A stretch of DNA of 64,000 nucleotides from Emergencia sp. 1XD21-10 (GTDB lineage: Bacteria; Bacillota; Clostridia; Peptostreptococcales; Anaerovoracaceae), in the NCBI RefSeq assembly GCF_009936045.1, contig NZ_QWEQ01000020.1, positions 1-64,000 of the forward strand, written 5' to 3'. The notes beneath the pieces were generated by a model. It saw only the letters and a program-made list of their open reading frames with translations. It had not been told where the DNA came from and did no database searches. The translations under genes and the position numbers were made by a program. Positions 1-8,390 of this stretch are shown here, piece by piece; the first letter of the stretch is position 1; every line of letters begins with the position of its first letter.

Positions 1-103
1 AAAGTGGCTTTCTCCTAAAGATACTTTATTTAATTTTTTGCATGACGGTGTAACATATGTTTGACAAACCTTCAAATGTAAAAAAAGATTTTTAATTTTA
101 GAC

Positions 104-132
104 TTGCCTATCGCCGCCAAAAATAGTATAAT
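104..132 (+). promoter_or_regulatory. Sigma-A promoter of rpsU-yqeY
   Basis: TTGCCT (104-109), a 17-base spacer and a perfect TATAAT (127-132) lie 70 bases before the rpsU start. Bases 1-103 are AT-rich and I see no gene in them. Confidence 0.75.
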
Positions 133-201
133 AGTTCCGTTATAGGCAAAAGACTGTTCACAGCTAATTATTTTCAAGTTAGTCAGGAGGTGAATTGGAA
201 T

Positions 202-381
202 ATGGCACAGGTAATCGTTAGAGAAAACGAGAGTTTGGAAAGCGCTCTGAAGAGATTCAAGAGATCATGCGCAAGAGACGGCGTTATGAGCGAACTCAGA
301 AAGAGAGAGCATTACGAAAAACCAAGCGTAAAGAGAAAGAAAAAGTCTGAAGCTGCTAGAAAAAAGGCTAAGAAATACTAG
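202..381 (+). CDS. rpsU: 30S ribosomal protein S21
   Basis: Small basic protein of the 30S subunit, 59 residues, the normal length for bS21. The N-terminus ([20 protein letters not shown]) is the family signature, and the C-terminus is the usual Lys/Arg-rich tail. The ATG at 202 is preferred over the in-frame GTG at 190 because the AGGAGGTG ribosome binding site (184-191) overlaps that GTG and is spaced about 10 bases from the ATG. It is followed after 25 bases by yqeY, the usual partner in Bacillota, and shares the promoter at 104-132. Confidence 0.97.
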   Translation: MAQVIVRENESLESALKRFKRSCARDGVMSELRKREHYEKPSVKRKKKSEAARKKAKKY

Positions 382-406
382 TCATTTAGGATCGAGGTGA
401 TAGTAA

Positions 407-853
407 ATGACTTTAAAAGAACAATTAATGGCTGATTTTAAAGAGGCAATGAAAGCCCATGATGAAACAGCTAAGAGTACAATCAGTTTAGCTCGTGCTG
501 CCATTAAGCAGTATGAGGTGGATAACAGAGAAGAACTGGACGACGCAGGCATTATTGCAATTTTATCCAAGCAGGTAAAAATGCGTAAGGATGCCCTCGC
601 TGATTTTGAAAGAGCTGGAAGAGCAGATCTGGCAGAAGCATATAACGCGGAGATAGAAATTCTGAACAGATACTTACCGGAACAATTATCCAAGGAAAAA
701 GTCATGGAGATTGTCAAGGAAACTGCAGACGCACTGGGAATTGAAGGCGGCAAGCAGAACATGGGTAAGCTGATGGGGCCTGTTATGGGCAAGGTCAAGG
801 GTCTTGCGGACGGCTCCTTGGTAAAAGAAGTTGTGATGGAATTTCTGTCATAA
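407..853 (+). CDS. yqeY: GatB/YqeY domain protein
   Basis: 148-residue helical protein of the YqeY family, which resembles the C-terminal tail domain of GatB and the tRNA-recruiting appended domains of amidotransferases. Family features visible are the N-terminal LKEQLMADFKEAMKAHD segment, the central KQVKMRKDALADFERAGRADLA helix pair, and the C-terminal GKLMGPVMGKVKGLADG motif. The exact role in Bacillota is not settled; a function in tRNA-dependent amidation or translation is inferred from homology. It lies in an rpsU-yqeY operon and ends just before a strong terminator. Confidence 0.92.
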   Translation: MTLKEQLMADFKEAMKAHDETAKSTISLARAAIKQYEVDNREELDDAGIIAILSKQVKMRKDALADFERAGRADLAEAYNAEIEILNRYLPEQLSKEKVMEIVKETADALGIEGGKQNMGKLMGPVMGKVKGLADGSLVKEVVMEFLS

Positions 854-874
854 AGCACAAAATACGAAAACAGG

Positions 875-905
875 ACAACCTGACAAAATGTCAGGTTGTT
901 TTTTC
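875..905 (+). terminator. Rho-independent terminator of rpsU-yqeY
   Basis: Perfect 11-bp stem (875-885 with 889-899), a 3-base AAA loop and a T-run directly after it, 22 bases past the yqeY stop. Confidence 0.92.
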
Positions 906-963
906 TATTTAGAAGAGATAAATTTTTGCAACTTTAGCCGTTGGAAGCTTCTTAAAGAGATAC

Positions 964-992
964 TTGTCCACAAGGCTGCGATATTGTAAAAT
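964..992 (+). promoter_or_regulatory. Sigma-A promoter of the glycerophosphodiesterase gene
   Basis: TTGTCC (964-969), 17-base spacer, TAAAAT (987-992). It is followed by a GGAGGAG ribosome binding site before the ATG at 1024. Confidence 0.6.
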
Positions 993-1023
993 AGAAATCA
1001 ATTGACAAAGGAGGAGACGGAAC

Positions 1024-2862
1024 ATGAGGAAAGTGTTAAAGAAAGTGATTCAATTTGAGATTCTATACAAACTGTTTATCATTTGTCTGGCAAACCCGCT
1101 GATGAATGAGATTTATCAGACTTATGTAGCCTCCAGAGGTCTTAACTTTAACAAGGATATTATTGCAACTTTTTCCAGCGTAAATGGATTCCTCATCTTT
1201 ACAGCATTATTTTTATGTGCTGGTATATTGGTGTTTTACGAATATGCAGTAGTTATTCATATCGTAAAGTTATGCAGGGATGGTGAGGAATTTAAACTGT
1301 CACAGGTTCTCAAAGGCTCTGTTTGGAATTTTAATTCGCTGAAAGGTTGGAACCTGATTCTGTCAGCTTTTGTTTTTGTTTTAGTAATTCCTTTTACTAA
1401 TATACTTTGGACCAGCACTATGGTGCCTGTGGTTGAGATTCCGTGGTTTATTCAGGGAGAAATGATTCGAAGTTTTATTGGTATTGTCGGCCTACTGGCA
1501 ATCTATGCTGCGCATTTTATTCTGTATTTGTTGACCATGTTTGTTCCGATTTATATGGTGATGGGACAGCAAACATTGCTTACAGCCGTAAGCAGTAATT
1601 TGAAGTTTTTGAAAAAGATGGCGTGGAAGTATAAGGTGACAGCAACAGGAGGGGCGATTTTTTACTTCTTTGCAACGCCGTATGTTACGTGGATTACCAG
1701 TAGGAAACGATTGGAATATAAGGACTTCGATCTGGATTTTGCCAAGTATTTGGTACATACCCAGGGATTTTGGCTGGATTTTCTCATTTGGCTTGCTTTT
1801 ACATCGGTCTCCGTCATAGTTTTGGCAGGCAGTGTTTATCTGCTTGTTGTTGTTTGGGAGAATTATGAGGGTAGAGAGAGGAACCATTATCCGGTGTGGG
1901 AAAGTGATTGGGCTGTTGTATTGCAGATTTTGGGTCGCCACGGCAGAGCCTTTAGCGTAAAGATGAAAAAGAAACGGAATATGGTTTTGGCAGCTACAGT
2001 GGTTTTTGGCGTTGCAGTTTATGTTGCAGCAGGTGCATTATCACCTGTTACAGATGTTCACAGACCTTGGATTATCGGACATCGGGGAAGCAGTGCAGGC
2101 ATTGAAAACACGATGGAAGCGGTAAAGGGTGCTTCGGATTTGAACTGCGCATTCGCAGAGGTGGATGTGCAGTTAACAAAAGACGGTGTTCCGGTGCTGA
2201 TTCATGACACTAATCTTTGGCGTCTTTCCGGGGAGCGGATTAATGTGGCAGATTTGACTTTGAAAGAATTGCAGGCACGAAAGATTCGAGATAGAAATCA
2301 TCCGGGGGAGGAAGGACGGATTCCGACTTTGGAGGAAGCCATCCGGTTTACAAAGAATGCAAAAAGTGGTATGGGTCTTCTCATTGAACTGAAACCGTCG
2401 GGCGGTAATGAGAAGGAACTAGCGGCGGCTGTTATTAAATTAGTGGAAAAATTTGATTTTGGTGATCGGACGATGTTTATGTCCTTATACTATGACTGCA
2501 TTTATCCTATTACTACAGCACATCCTGAATGGTGGGTGGGATATTGTATCTTTGGCACTTCTGGAGATATTGATGACTCCATTTGGAAGTATGATATAGA
2601 TTTTCTTGCACCGGAAGAAAATCAAATCAGTTATTCGCTGGTGTATCAGGCGAGAACCCACGGACTGCCTGTATATGTCTGGACGGTATATGACTTTGAG
2701 AAAGCAAGACAGTATCTGCAGATGGGCGTTAGCGGGATTATTACCGACTATCCGGAACTGATGAGACCTGAAATGGAAAAATTTCTGAGAGGTAGCAGTG
2801 AAAAACAGTACCAATGGAGAGGGGAAGGTTATCCGAAATCGGGGGTATTACTGCAGAGATAA
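1024..2862 (+). CDS. Membrane glycerophosphodiester phosphodiesterase
   Basis: 612-residue two-part protein. The first ~330 residues contain about seven to eight hydrophobic segments (a GPDPase membrane domain). The C-terminal ~260 residues are a GDPD TIM-barrel with the catalytic signature HRGSSAGIENT near residue 356 and the metal-binding EVDVQLTKDGVPVLIHD segment about 25 residues later. Family enzymes hydrolyse glycerophosphodiesters to glycerol 3-phosphate and an alcohol. Here the barrel follows the last membrane segment, so the catalytic side is inferred to be extracytoplasmic. It has its own promoter and is upstream of the sporulation gene yqfC. Confidence 0.9.
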   Translation: MRKVLKKVIQFEILYKLFIICLANPLMNEIYQTYVASRGLNFNKDIIATFSSVNGFLIFTALFLCAGILVFYEYAVVIHIVKLCRDGEEFKLSQVLKGSVWNFNSLKGWNLILSAFVFVLVIPFTNILWTSTMVPVVEIPWFIQGEMIRSFIGIVGLLAIYAAHFILYLLTMFVPIYMVMGQQTLLTAVSSNLKFLKKMAWKYKVTATGGAIFYFFATPYVTWITSRKRLEYKDFDLDFAKYLVHTQGFWLDFLIWLAFTSVSVIVLAGSVYLLVVVWENYEGRERNHYPVWESDWAVVLQILGRHGRAFSVKMKKKRNMVLAATVVFGVAVYVAAGALSPVTDVHRPWIIGHRGSSAGIENTMEAVKGASDLNCAFAEVDVQLTKDGVPVLIHDTNLWRLSGERINVADLTLKELQARKIRDRNHPGEEGRIPTLEEAIRFTKNAKSGMGLLIELKPSGGNEKELAAAVIKLVEKFDFGDRTMFMSLYYDCIYPITTAHPEWWVGYCIFGTSGDIDDSIWKYDIDFLAPEENQISYSLVYQARTHGLPVYVWTVYDFEKARQYLQMGVSGIITDYPELMRPEMEKFLRGSSEKQYQWRGEGYPKSGVLLQR

Positions 2863-2939
2863 AAATGGGAGCCTCTTCCCTTTTCCTTTATTCCCAAATC
2901 TTTGTCATATGTGAGCTGTTGACATCATATGCTTTTTTT

Positions 2940-3197
2940 ATGAAACTGCTAAATGAGATTACATATGATTTTGATATAAGAGGACCGAAGATTACAGCTT
3001 CTGCGAAAACTGCCATCATCGAAAATGTGAAACAGGTGGTGCTAATAAGCGACACGCAGGTGACGGTGGATACGGGGCGTTTCTATGTAACGGTGACGGG
3101 CGACCGTTTTATCATCAGTGAAATTTGGGAAGGGCGAATGGAACTTGAGGGCGAAATCACAGGAATCGAATTTTATAAAACATCGGGTAAACGTTAA
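2940..3197 (+). CDS. yqfC: Sporulation protein YqfC
   Basis: 85-residue YabP/YqfC-family protein of unknown biochemical role, known from mother-cell sporulation regulons. The match rests on length, on the pattern GPKITASAKTAIIENVKQVV followed by a beta-rich core (ITVTGDRF, LEGEIT) and above all on the adjacent yqfD and phoH genes. The start is uncertain: the ATG at 2940 has no good ribosome binding site, and the frame stays open upstream into the end of the preceding gene. Its 3' end overlaps the beginning of yqfD by up to 80 bases. Confidence 0.75.
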   Translation: MKLLNEITYDFDIRGPKITASAKTAIIENVKQVVLISDTQVTVDTGRFYVTVTGDRFIISEIWEGRMELEGEITGIEFYKTSGKR

Positions 3198-4176
3198 GCT
3201 AGAGGGATTCAAGCCGGAGAGGATTCTCTCACAGGCGGCAGCAAGGGGCATTCTGCTGCGTCAAGTCCGCTATAAAGACGAAACTGAAGTTTATTTTACA
3301 GTCAGCAAGGAAGGTCTGCGCACTTTAAAAAAACTGGCAGGGAGCAAATACAAATTCACTCAGATTGGTGAAGGCGGTACAGTCTGCCTTTTCAAAAAAT
3401 TGAAGGCAGGAAAGATGATGATTGCAGGAATCTGCGTGTTTCTGTTATTTTTCTTTGCACAGACACTCTTTGTACGGGAAATTAATATTATTGGGTGTAA
3501 AACCATTACAGAAACCAGTATCAGGGAACTGATTGCAGAGGAGGGGCTTTACGAGGGAGCACTGCGTCGTTTTGACTGTGATGATATAGAGAAAAAACTA
3601 TTTCAAAACTTTGACACTATCGTCTGGAGCAGGGTGGCTTACGAAGGTGGCTATGTAGAAGTACAGATTTCGGAAAGTAAACAGGCACCGGCTGCCGCTG
3701 CAAATAGTAAAAAGCCCTGCGATATTGTCAGCGATCAAGACTGCTATATCGAGCGAATTTACACCTATAAAGGAAGGGCGCTCGTTGCCGAAAACGATTT
3801 TGTGAAAAAAGGAGATATTCTTATCGCAGGTACCGTGCCGATAGAGCATCCGTCCTATCCGGTGGAGGAGGACGCAAAACTGGAGCACTATACTCATGCA
3901 GACGGCAAAATTGTGGCAAGAGTACCGTACTATTTTTCCTTCTATATGGATGCCGGGGAGTCAAAAAAGCGGGCGGAAGCCCTTTTACGGGATTGGATAA
4001 AAGAAAATACACCTAAAAACGCTGAAATTTTAAATAAAGACTTTTACTTTGACGAAAAAAAAGGTAAAATTAGAGTGTATGGAACTGTAGAAACTCGCCA
4101 GAGAGTTGGCGTAGAAAAGGAGATTGTAATTGACAAAGGCAAGCGAGGAACTAAAGAGAATTCAGATAGAGGATGA
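3118..4176 (+). CDS. yqfD: Sporulation protein YqfD
   Basis: Up to 352 residues. An N-terminal cytoplasmic region (VNVKLEGFKPERILSQAAARGI) is followed by a single membrane segment near residue 100 (MMIAGICVFLLFFFAQTLF) and a large extracytoplasmic beta-rich region, the layout of the YqfD family needed for normal sporulation. The longest frame starts at GTG 3118 with no ribosome binding site. A TTG at 3145 has GGGAAGGG (3127-3134) about 10 bases upstream and is the better candidate. The end overlaps the phoH start by 47 bases, which suggests translational coupling. Confidence 0.9.
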   Translation: MKFGKGEWNLRAKSQESNFIKHRVNVKLEGFKPERILSQAAARGILLRQVRYKDETEVYFTVSKEGLRTLKKLAGSKYKFTQIGEGGTVCLFKKLKAGKMMIAGICVFLLFFFAQTLFVREINIIGCKTITETSIRELIAEEGLYEGALRRFDCDDIEKKLFQNFDTIVWSRVAYEGGYVEVQISESKQAPAAAANSKKPCDIVSDQDCYIERIYTYKGRALVAENDFVKKGDILIAGTVPIEHPSYPVEEDAKLEHYTHADGKIVARVPYYFSFYMDAGESKKRAEALLRDWIKENTPKNAEILNKDFYFDEKKGKIRVYGTVETRQRVGVEKEIVIDKGKRGTKENSDRG

Positions 4177-5113
4177 TATAGATCGGATTGAGCTTTTTGG
4201 CAACATGGATGCCAATTTGAATTTGATTCAGGATAACACAGGCGTTGAGATTTTCCAAAGAGATGACTGTCTTCTTCTTCGAGGAGAGGAAATCGGGCTG
4301 GCGGAGAATATCCTAAAGGAACTGATGGCGGTACAAAGAAGCGGAGAACACCTGGATGTTCAGAAAGTAAACTATATCATAGGTCTTGAGAAACAGGGAC
4401 TTTCTTATAGAGAAAATAATGTCAGCAAGGATATTATCTGCTTTACTAGCAAGGGAAAACCTCTGCGTCCAAAGACCATCGGACAGAAAGAGTATGTAAA
4501 CAGCATTCGCAAGAAGGATATTGTGTTTGGAATTGGTCCTGCGGGAACGGGAAAGACTTATATTGCAGTTGCTATGGCGGTAAGTGCTTTTAAAAATAAG
4601 GAAGTTCAGAAAATCATTCTGGCAAGACCGGCAGTAGAGGCAGGAGAACGTCTAGGATTTTTGCCGGGAGATTTACAGGAAAAAGTGGATCCGTATTTAA
4701 GACCGCTTTACGATGCCCTTTATGATGTATTGGGCAGAGAAAATGCACTGAGGCTCAAGGAAAAAGAAGCAATCGAAGTGGTGCCCCTGGCCTATATGAG
4801 AGGCAGAACTTTGGACAACGCTTTCATTATTTTGGACGAGGCGCAGAACACCACAAGGGAGCAGATGAAAATGTTTCTGACCAGAATGGGCTTTGGCTCT
4901 AAGGTCGTTGTGACTGGTGACGTGACCCAGATAGACTTGCCAAGAGGCAGGAAAAGCGGTCTGGTGGAAGCTGAACGGGTGCTAAAGCATGTAAAGGACA
5001 TCGACTTTTGTTATCTGAAAGATGTCGATGTAGTGCGTCACGAGTTAGTAAAGAAAATTATTAACGCTTATGATATCTATTATAAAAAACACCCGGAAGA
5101 AATACAGGAATAA
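4130..5113 (+). CDS. phoH: PhoH-family ATPase
   Basis: 327 residues, the standard length for PhoH/YbeZ. Walker A GPAGTGKT is at residues 136-143, and a Walker B-like FIILDEAQN lies near residue 230 followed by the conserved VVTGDVTQIDLP. A KH-like N-terminal region precedes the ATPase. PhoH proteins are predicted RNA-linked NTPases or helicases and usually sit beside ybeY, as here. The TTG start at 4130 is well supported by AAAGGAGA at 4116-4123, inside yqfD. ybeY follows after 14 bases. Confidence 0.95.
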   Translation: MTKASEELKRIQIEDDIDRIELFGNMDANLNLIQDNTGVEIFQRDDCLLLRGEEIGLAENILKELMAVQRSGEHLDVQKVNYIIGLEKQGLSYRENNVSKDIICFTSKGKPLRPKTIGQKEYVNSIRKKDIVFGIGPAGTGKTYIAVAMAVSAFKNKEVQKIILARPAVEAGERLGFLPGDLQEKVDPYLRPLYDALYDVLGRENALRLKEKEAIEVVPLAYMRGRTLDNAFIILDEAQNTTREQMKMFLTRMGFGSKVVVTGDVTQIDLPRGRKSGLVEAERVLKHVKDIDFCYLKDVDVVRHELVKKIINAYDIYYKKHPEEIQE

Positions 5114-5127
5114 TTGAGGTTTACCAG

Positions 5128-5580
5128 ATGAAAATATTTTTTGAAGAAGAACAACAGGTCGGCACAGAGATTTTAGAGACTATGGAAAAGGCGTTCGGAC
5201 GCTGTCTTACCCTTTTAGGTATCGATGAAGATCGCAGCGAAATCAGTGTTACCTTTGTAGGTGAAGAGGAGATTCGCTGCCTGAACAGGGATTACAGAAA
5301 GACGGACAAGGTTACTGACGTGCTCTCGTTCCCACAGTTTGATGACCTCGATGAGCTTCCGGAAGTTGGAGAAATTTGTCTGGGTGATGTGGTAATTTGT
5401 AAAGAACAGGCACAGCGTCAGGCAGAGGAATTTGGACATGCCTTTGAACGGGAAATCATTTATCTGTTTACACACAGTGTGCTGCATCTTCTGGGTTATG
5501 ACCATATGAAGGAGGCAGACAAGAATGAAATGCGGGAGAAAGAAGAGCAGGTAATGGCGTATCTGGGAATCGGAAGATAA
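5128..5580 (+). CDS. ybeY: Endoribonuclease YbeY, 16S rRNA maturation
   Basis: 150-residue UPF0054 metalloprotein. The zinc-binding H-x3-H-x5-H motif is intact as HSVLHLLGYDH near residues 116-126, and the conserved R-x-TDKVTDVLSFP segment is present around residue 57. YbeY processes the 3' end of 16S rRNA and acts in ribosome quality control. Directly between phoH and cdd, as is usual in Bacillota. Confidence 0.96.
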   Translation: MKIFFEEEQQVGTEILETMEKAFGRCLTLLGIDEDRSEISVTFVGEEEIRCLNRDYRKTDKVTDVLSFPQFDDLDELPEVGEICLGDVVICKEQAQRQAEEFGHAFEREIIYLFTHSVLHLLGYDHMKEADKNEMREKEEQVMAYLGIGR

Positions 5581-5606
5581 ATTACCTTAGAAAAAAGGAG
5601 ATGAAC

Positions 5607-5984
5607 ATGGAAGATAGGGAGTTATTTCAAAAAGCACAATCAGTCCTAAAAAACGCCTATGTGCCTTTTTCGGGATTTCGGGTTGGTGCGGCGCTTTTAA
5701 CGGCAGAGGGGAAAGTGTTTACCGGTGTCAATGTGGAAAATTCATCTTACGGCGGCACTATTTGTGCAGAGCGGACAGCCTGCGTGAAAGCGATTTCTGA
5801 AGGTGCTGCAGATTTTGTGACCATTGCCATCGCAGCAGAACAGGGATGTGCGTTTCCCTGCGGTATTTGCAGACAGTTTCTCTATGAGTTTGCACCGGCA
5901 CTTCGCGTGATTGTAGGAGAAGACGAGGAACATTTGAAAGAATATACATTGCAGGAATTATTGCCGGAAGGATTTAGAATATGA
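5607..5984 (+). CDS. cdd: Cytidine deaminase
   Basis: Deaminates cytidine and deoxycytidine to uridine forms in pyrimidine salvage. About 125 residues, the short homotetrameric type. Catalytic zinc motifs are intact: CAE (TICAERTA, near residue 51) and PCGICRQ near residue 86. The ATG at 5607 is chosen over 5601 because the AAAGGAG site (5594-5600) touches 5601 and leaves no spacer. The stop codon overlaps the first ATG of era. Confidence 0.96.
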   Translation: MEDRELFQKAQSVLKNAYVPFSGFRVGAALLTAEGKVFTGVNVENSSYGGTICAERTACVKAISEGAADFVTIAIAAEQGCAFPCGICRQFLYEFAPALRVIVGEDEEHLKEYTLQELLPEGFRI

Positions 5985-6889
5985 TGAAATCAGGATTTAT
6001 CGGTATTATCGGCCGTCCCAATGTGGGAAAATCGACACTTTTAAACAGCATATTAGGAGAGAAGGTTGCAATTACAACGGACAAGCCTCAGACGACCAGA
6101 AACAGCATTCGTGGTATTTATACCAGATTTGATGATGAGGCAGTGACCGGTACAGACGGTGTGCAGATGGTGTTCATCGATACGCCGGGCATACACAAGG
6201 CGAGAAACAAGCTGGGTGAGGCTATGACGGAAATGGCGGTCAACACTTATAAAGAAGTAGATGTGGTTCTATTCCTTGTTGACGGCAGCATGAAAAAAGG
6301 TCCGGGAGACAAGTATATTCTGGATATGATCAGAGATTTGGATACGCCCAAAATTCTGGTTATCAACAAAATTGATAAAATGGAACCGGAAGAATACAAA
6401 GAAATTTTTGACGAGTACGAAGAGACCGGTGTCTTTGACGCAATCTACGGTACTTCTGCCCTTGAGGGCAAAAATGTACCGCAGCTGCTTGCAAAGATTG
6501 AAACCTATTTGGAAGAGGGGCCGATGTTTTTCCCCGAAGACATGGTAACAGACCATCCGGAACGGTTTATTGTCAGCGAAATCATCAGAGAGAAGGTGCT
6601 CAATTACCTGGAAGAGGAAGTGCCGCACGGTGTTGCCATCGAAATCGAGTCCTATAAAGAGGAGCCAAACATTACTAGAATCGGTGCGGTGATTTACTGC
6701 GAAAGAAAGTCCCATAAGGGTATTATCATCGGCAAGCAGGGCAAGAAACTGAAGGGTATCGGCAAAAGTGCCCGTCTTGAAATGGAAGCACTTCTTGGAA
6801 CTAAAGTGTTTTTGCAGCTGTGGGTCAAGGTAAAAGAAAACTGGCGCGACAGCGACTTTGCACTGTCTAATTTTGGTTATAAGGAATAA
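5981..6889 (+). CDS. era: GTPase Era
   Basis: 302 residues, typical for Era, which binds the 3' end of 16S rRNA during 30S assembly. G1 GRPNVGKST is near residues 11-19, G3 DTPG near 68 and G4 NKID near 125. A C-terminal KH domain carries GAVIYCERKSHKGIIIGKQG. Two ATGs (5981 and 5984) are possible; GGAAGGA at 5966-5972 fits the first. Overlap with cdd and a 3-base gap to recO indicate one operon. Confidence 0.97.
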   Translation: MMKSGFIGIIGRPNVGKSTLLNSILGEKVAITTDKPQTTRNSIRGIYTRFDDEAVTGTDGVQMVFIDTPGIHKARNKLGEAMTEMAVNTYKEVDVVLFLVDGSMKKGPGDKYILDMIRDLDTPKILVINKIDKMEPEEYKEIFDEYEETGVFDAIYGTSALEGKNVPQLLAKIETYLEEGPMFFPEDMVTDHPERFIVSEIIREKVLNYLEEEVPHGVAIEIESYKEEPNITRIGAVIYCERKSHKGIIIGKQGKKLKGIGKSARLEMEALLGTKVFLQLWVKVKENWRDSDFALSNFGYKE

Positions 6890-6892
6890 GAG

Positions 6893-7639
6893 ATGTACAC
6901 GAGCACGGAGGGGATCGTCTTTCGGCAGATAAAAGCTGCTGGCGGCAGGCGAATGATTCTTTTATTTACAAAAAAATATGGAAAAATCAGTGCGGGCAGC
7001 AGTCTAAGCGAGAAAGGCAGGAATAAAGCTGCTCTGGCGCTGCGCCCGTTTACTTATGGAAATTACGAGTTATATAAGGGAAGAGAGTACTATAATCTTA
7101 ACAGTGGAGAGGTAAGGCGCAGCTATTTTAGAATCGGCGAAGATGTAGATAAATATATGGAATCCGCGTTTGTGCTGGAACTTACGGAAAAGATGATGCC
7201 GGAGGATTTGCCGCAGCCAAAACTTTTCAATCTTCTCGTGGAATTTCTAACTGCCATGGAGAAGCGGGAGAAGAAGCATCGGACACTGGTTTTGGCCTAT
7301 GAAGTCAAGGCGATGGGCATTTTAGGCGTCTTTCCTGTTTTGGACTGCTGTGCCTGCTGCGGAGAGAAAGAGCAGTTGCAGTACTTTAGTGTTCGGGACG
7401 GCGGTATGGTTTGCGGAAAATGCAGAAATAACAGCAATGATACATTGATTTATGCGCCGAAATTTGATATAGTTAATATATTAAAGTTTTTTTCAAAAAC
7501 GCCTATGAGCGGCTTTGAAAAAATTGCGCTTGCAGACAGTGTAGGCGAGCTGCTGCAGAGCATTTTACGCGAATATATGTCATATTATTTAGAGATTGGC
7601 ACGTTAAACAGCGAGAATATGTTTAGAGGAGAATTTTAG
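6893..7639 (+). CDS. recO: DNA repair protein RecO
   Basis: 248 residues with the N-terminal OB-fold start (TEGIVFRQIKAAGGRRMILLFT), a helical middle and a C4 zinc finger (CCACCGEKEQ then CGKCR about 20 residues later). RecO works with RecR and RecF to load RecA on SSB-coated single-stranded DNA. Located immediately after era, the standard Bacillota order. Confidence 0.95.
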   Translation: MYTSTEGIVFRQIKAAGGRRMILLFTKKYGKISAGSSLSEKGRNKAALALRPFTYGNYELYKGREYYNLNSGEVRRSYFRIGEDVDKYMESAFVLELTEKMMPEDLPQPKLFNLLVEFLTAMEKREKKHRTLVLAYEVKAMGILGVFPVLDCCACCGEKEQLQYFSVRDGGMVCGKCRNNSNDTLIYAPKFDIVNILKFFSKTPMSGFEKIALADSVGELLQSILREYMSYYLEIGTLNSENMFRGEF

Positions 7640-7650
7640 GAGGTATCAAC

Positions 7651-8355
7651 ATGGAAATCACATTAGAAAAGATTGAACTGGTGAAAGACAGAACCGGCGT
7701 GACCTATAAGGAAGCCAAGGAAGCTCTTGAAGCCGCAGAGGGGAATGTGGTAGACGCGATTATTGCAATAGAGGAAACCATTGACCAGAAGCCGGCGGCA
7801 AAACTGGGAGAACAGAAGGAAGCATTGATTGCCAAGATGAAAGAGGCGGTGAAGAAAGGAAATATTTCTAAGATTTTAGTTACTCGTGACGGAGATACAC
7901 TGGTGAATATTCCTCTGACTGTTGGGGTTTTAGGGACTGTTGTTGCACCATGGGGGATGATTGCAGGTATCGTTGCAGCATTTGGCTTCAAATGCAAGAT
8001 TGAATTTGTAAAAGATGACGGCTCTGTTATTGATATTACAGAAAAGGCTGAAGACCTTTACGAAGATGCCAAAGAAAAAGGTTCCGATATCTATGGAGAT
8101 ATTAAAGAAAAGGCGCCTGGCGTTTATGAAGATATCAAAGAAAAAAGCGGCATTGCCTTTGCAAAGGCAAAGGATGCAGCGATGGAAGCAAAAGATAAGC
8201 TGAAAAAAGACAAAGGCTATGATGATGAAGATGATTTTGACTGCTGCGTCAACATTTGCGATAAGGAATGCGAGGTTTGTGTAGAGCCTTGTGAAGAAAG
8301 ATGTGATGACTGTCAGTATGATGAAATTCACGAAGAATTTCAGAAAGAAGACTAA
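7651..8355 (+). CDS. DUF4342 protein with 11-mer repeats and Cys tail
   Basis: 234 residues in four parts. Residues 1-45 form a UBA/TS-N-like fold ([20 protein letters not shown]). Residues ~55-130 match the DUF4342 pattern, with a hydrophobic stretch ([19 protein letters not shown]) near 89-107. Residues 137-180 are four 11-residue repeats with Y/F at 137, 148, 159 and 170 and mostly ExxKEK cores, predicting a long amphipathic helix. Residues 191-234 are acidic and contain eight cysteines between 198 and 221. Function is unknown. Position between recO and glyQS is common for DUF4342 genes in Clostridia. A GGAGG site precedes the ATG. Confidence 0.85.
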   Translation: MEITLEKIELVKDRTGVTYKEAKEALEAAEGNVVDAIIAIEETIDQKPAAKLGEQKEALIAKMKEAVKKGNISKILVTRDGDTLVNIPLTVGVLGTVVAPWGMIAGIVAAFGFKCKIEFVKDDGSVIDITEKAEDLYEDAKEKGSDIYGDIKEKAPGVYEDIKEKSGIAFAKAKDAAMEAKDKLKKDKGYDDEDDFDCCVNICDKECEVCVEPCEERCDDCQYDEIHEEFQKED

Positions 8356-8390
8356 AATATATAGTGAGAAAGGTCAGGAATTTAATACTA

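Noticed and set aside
1492-1941. 149-codon minus-strand frame inside the glycerophosphodiesterase gene
   Set aside because: Antisense to a clear membrane domain; composition typical of a shadow frame.
2919-2947. TTGACA at 2919 as a yqfC promoter
   Set aside because: No -10 box at 16-18 bases; the ATG lies in that position.
8015-8203. Lys-rich + frame inside the DUF4342 gene
   Set aside because: Frame-shifted echo of the 11-mer repeats; no start site.
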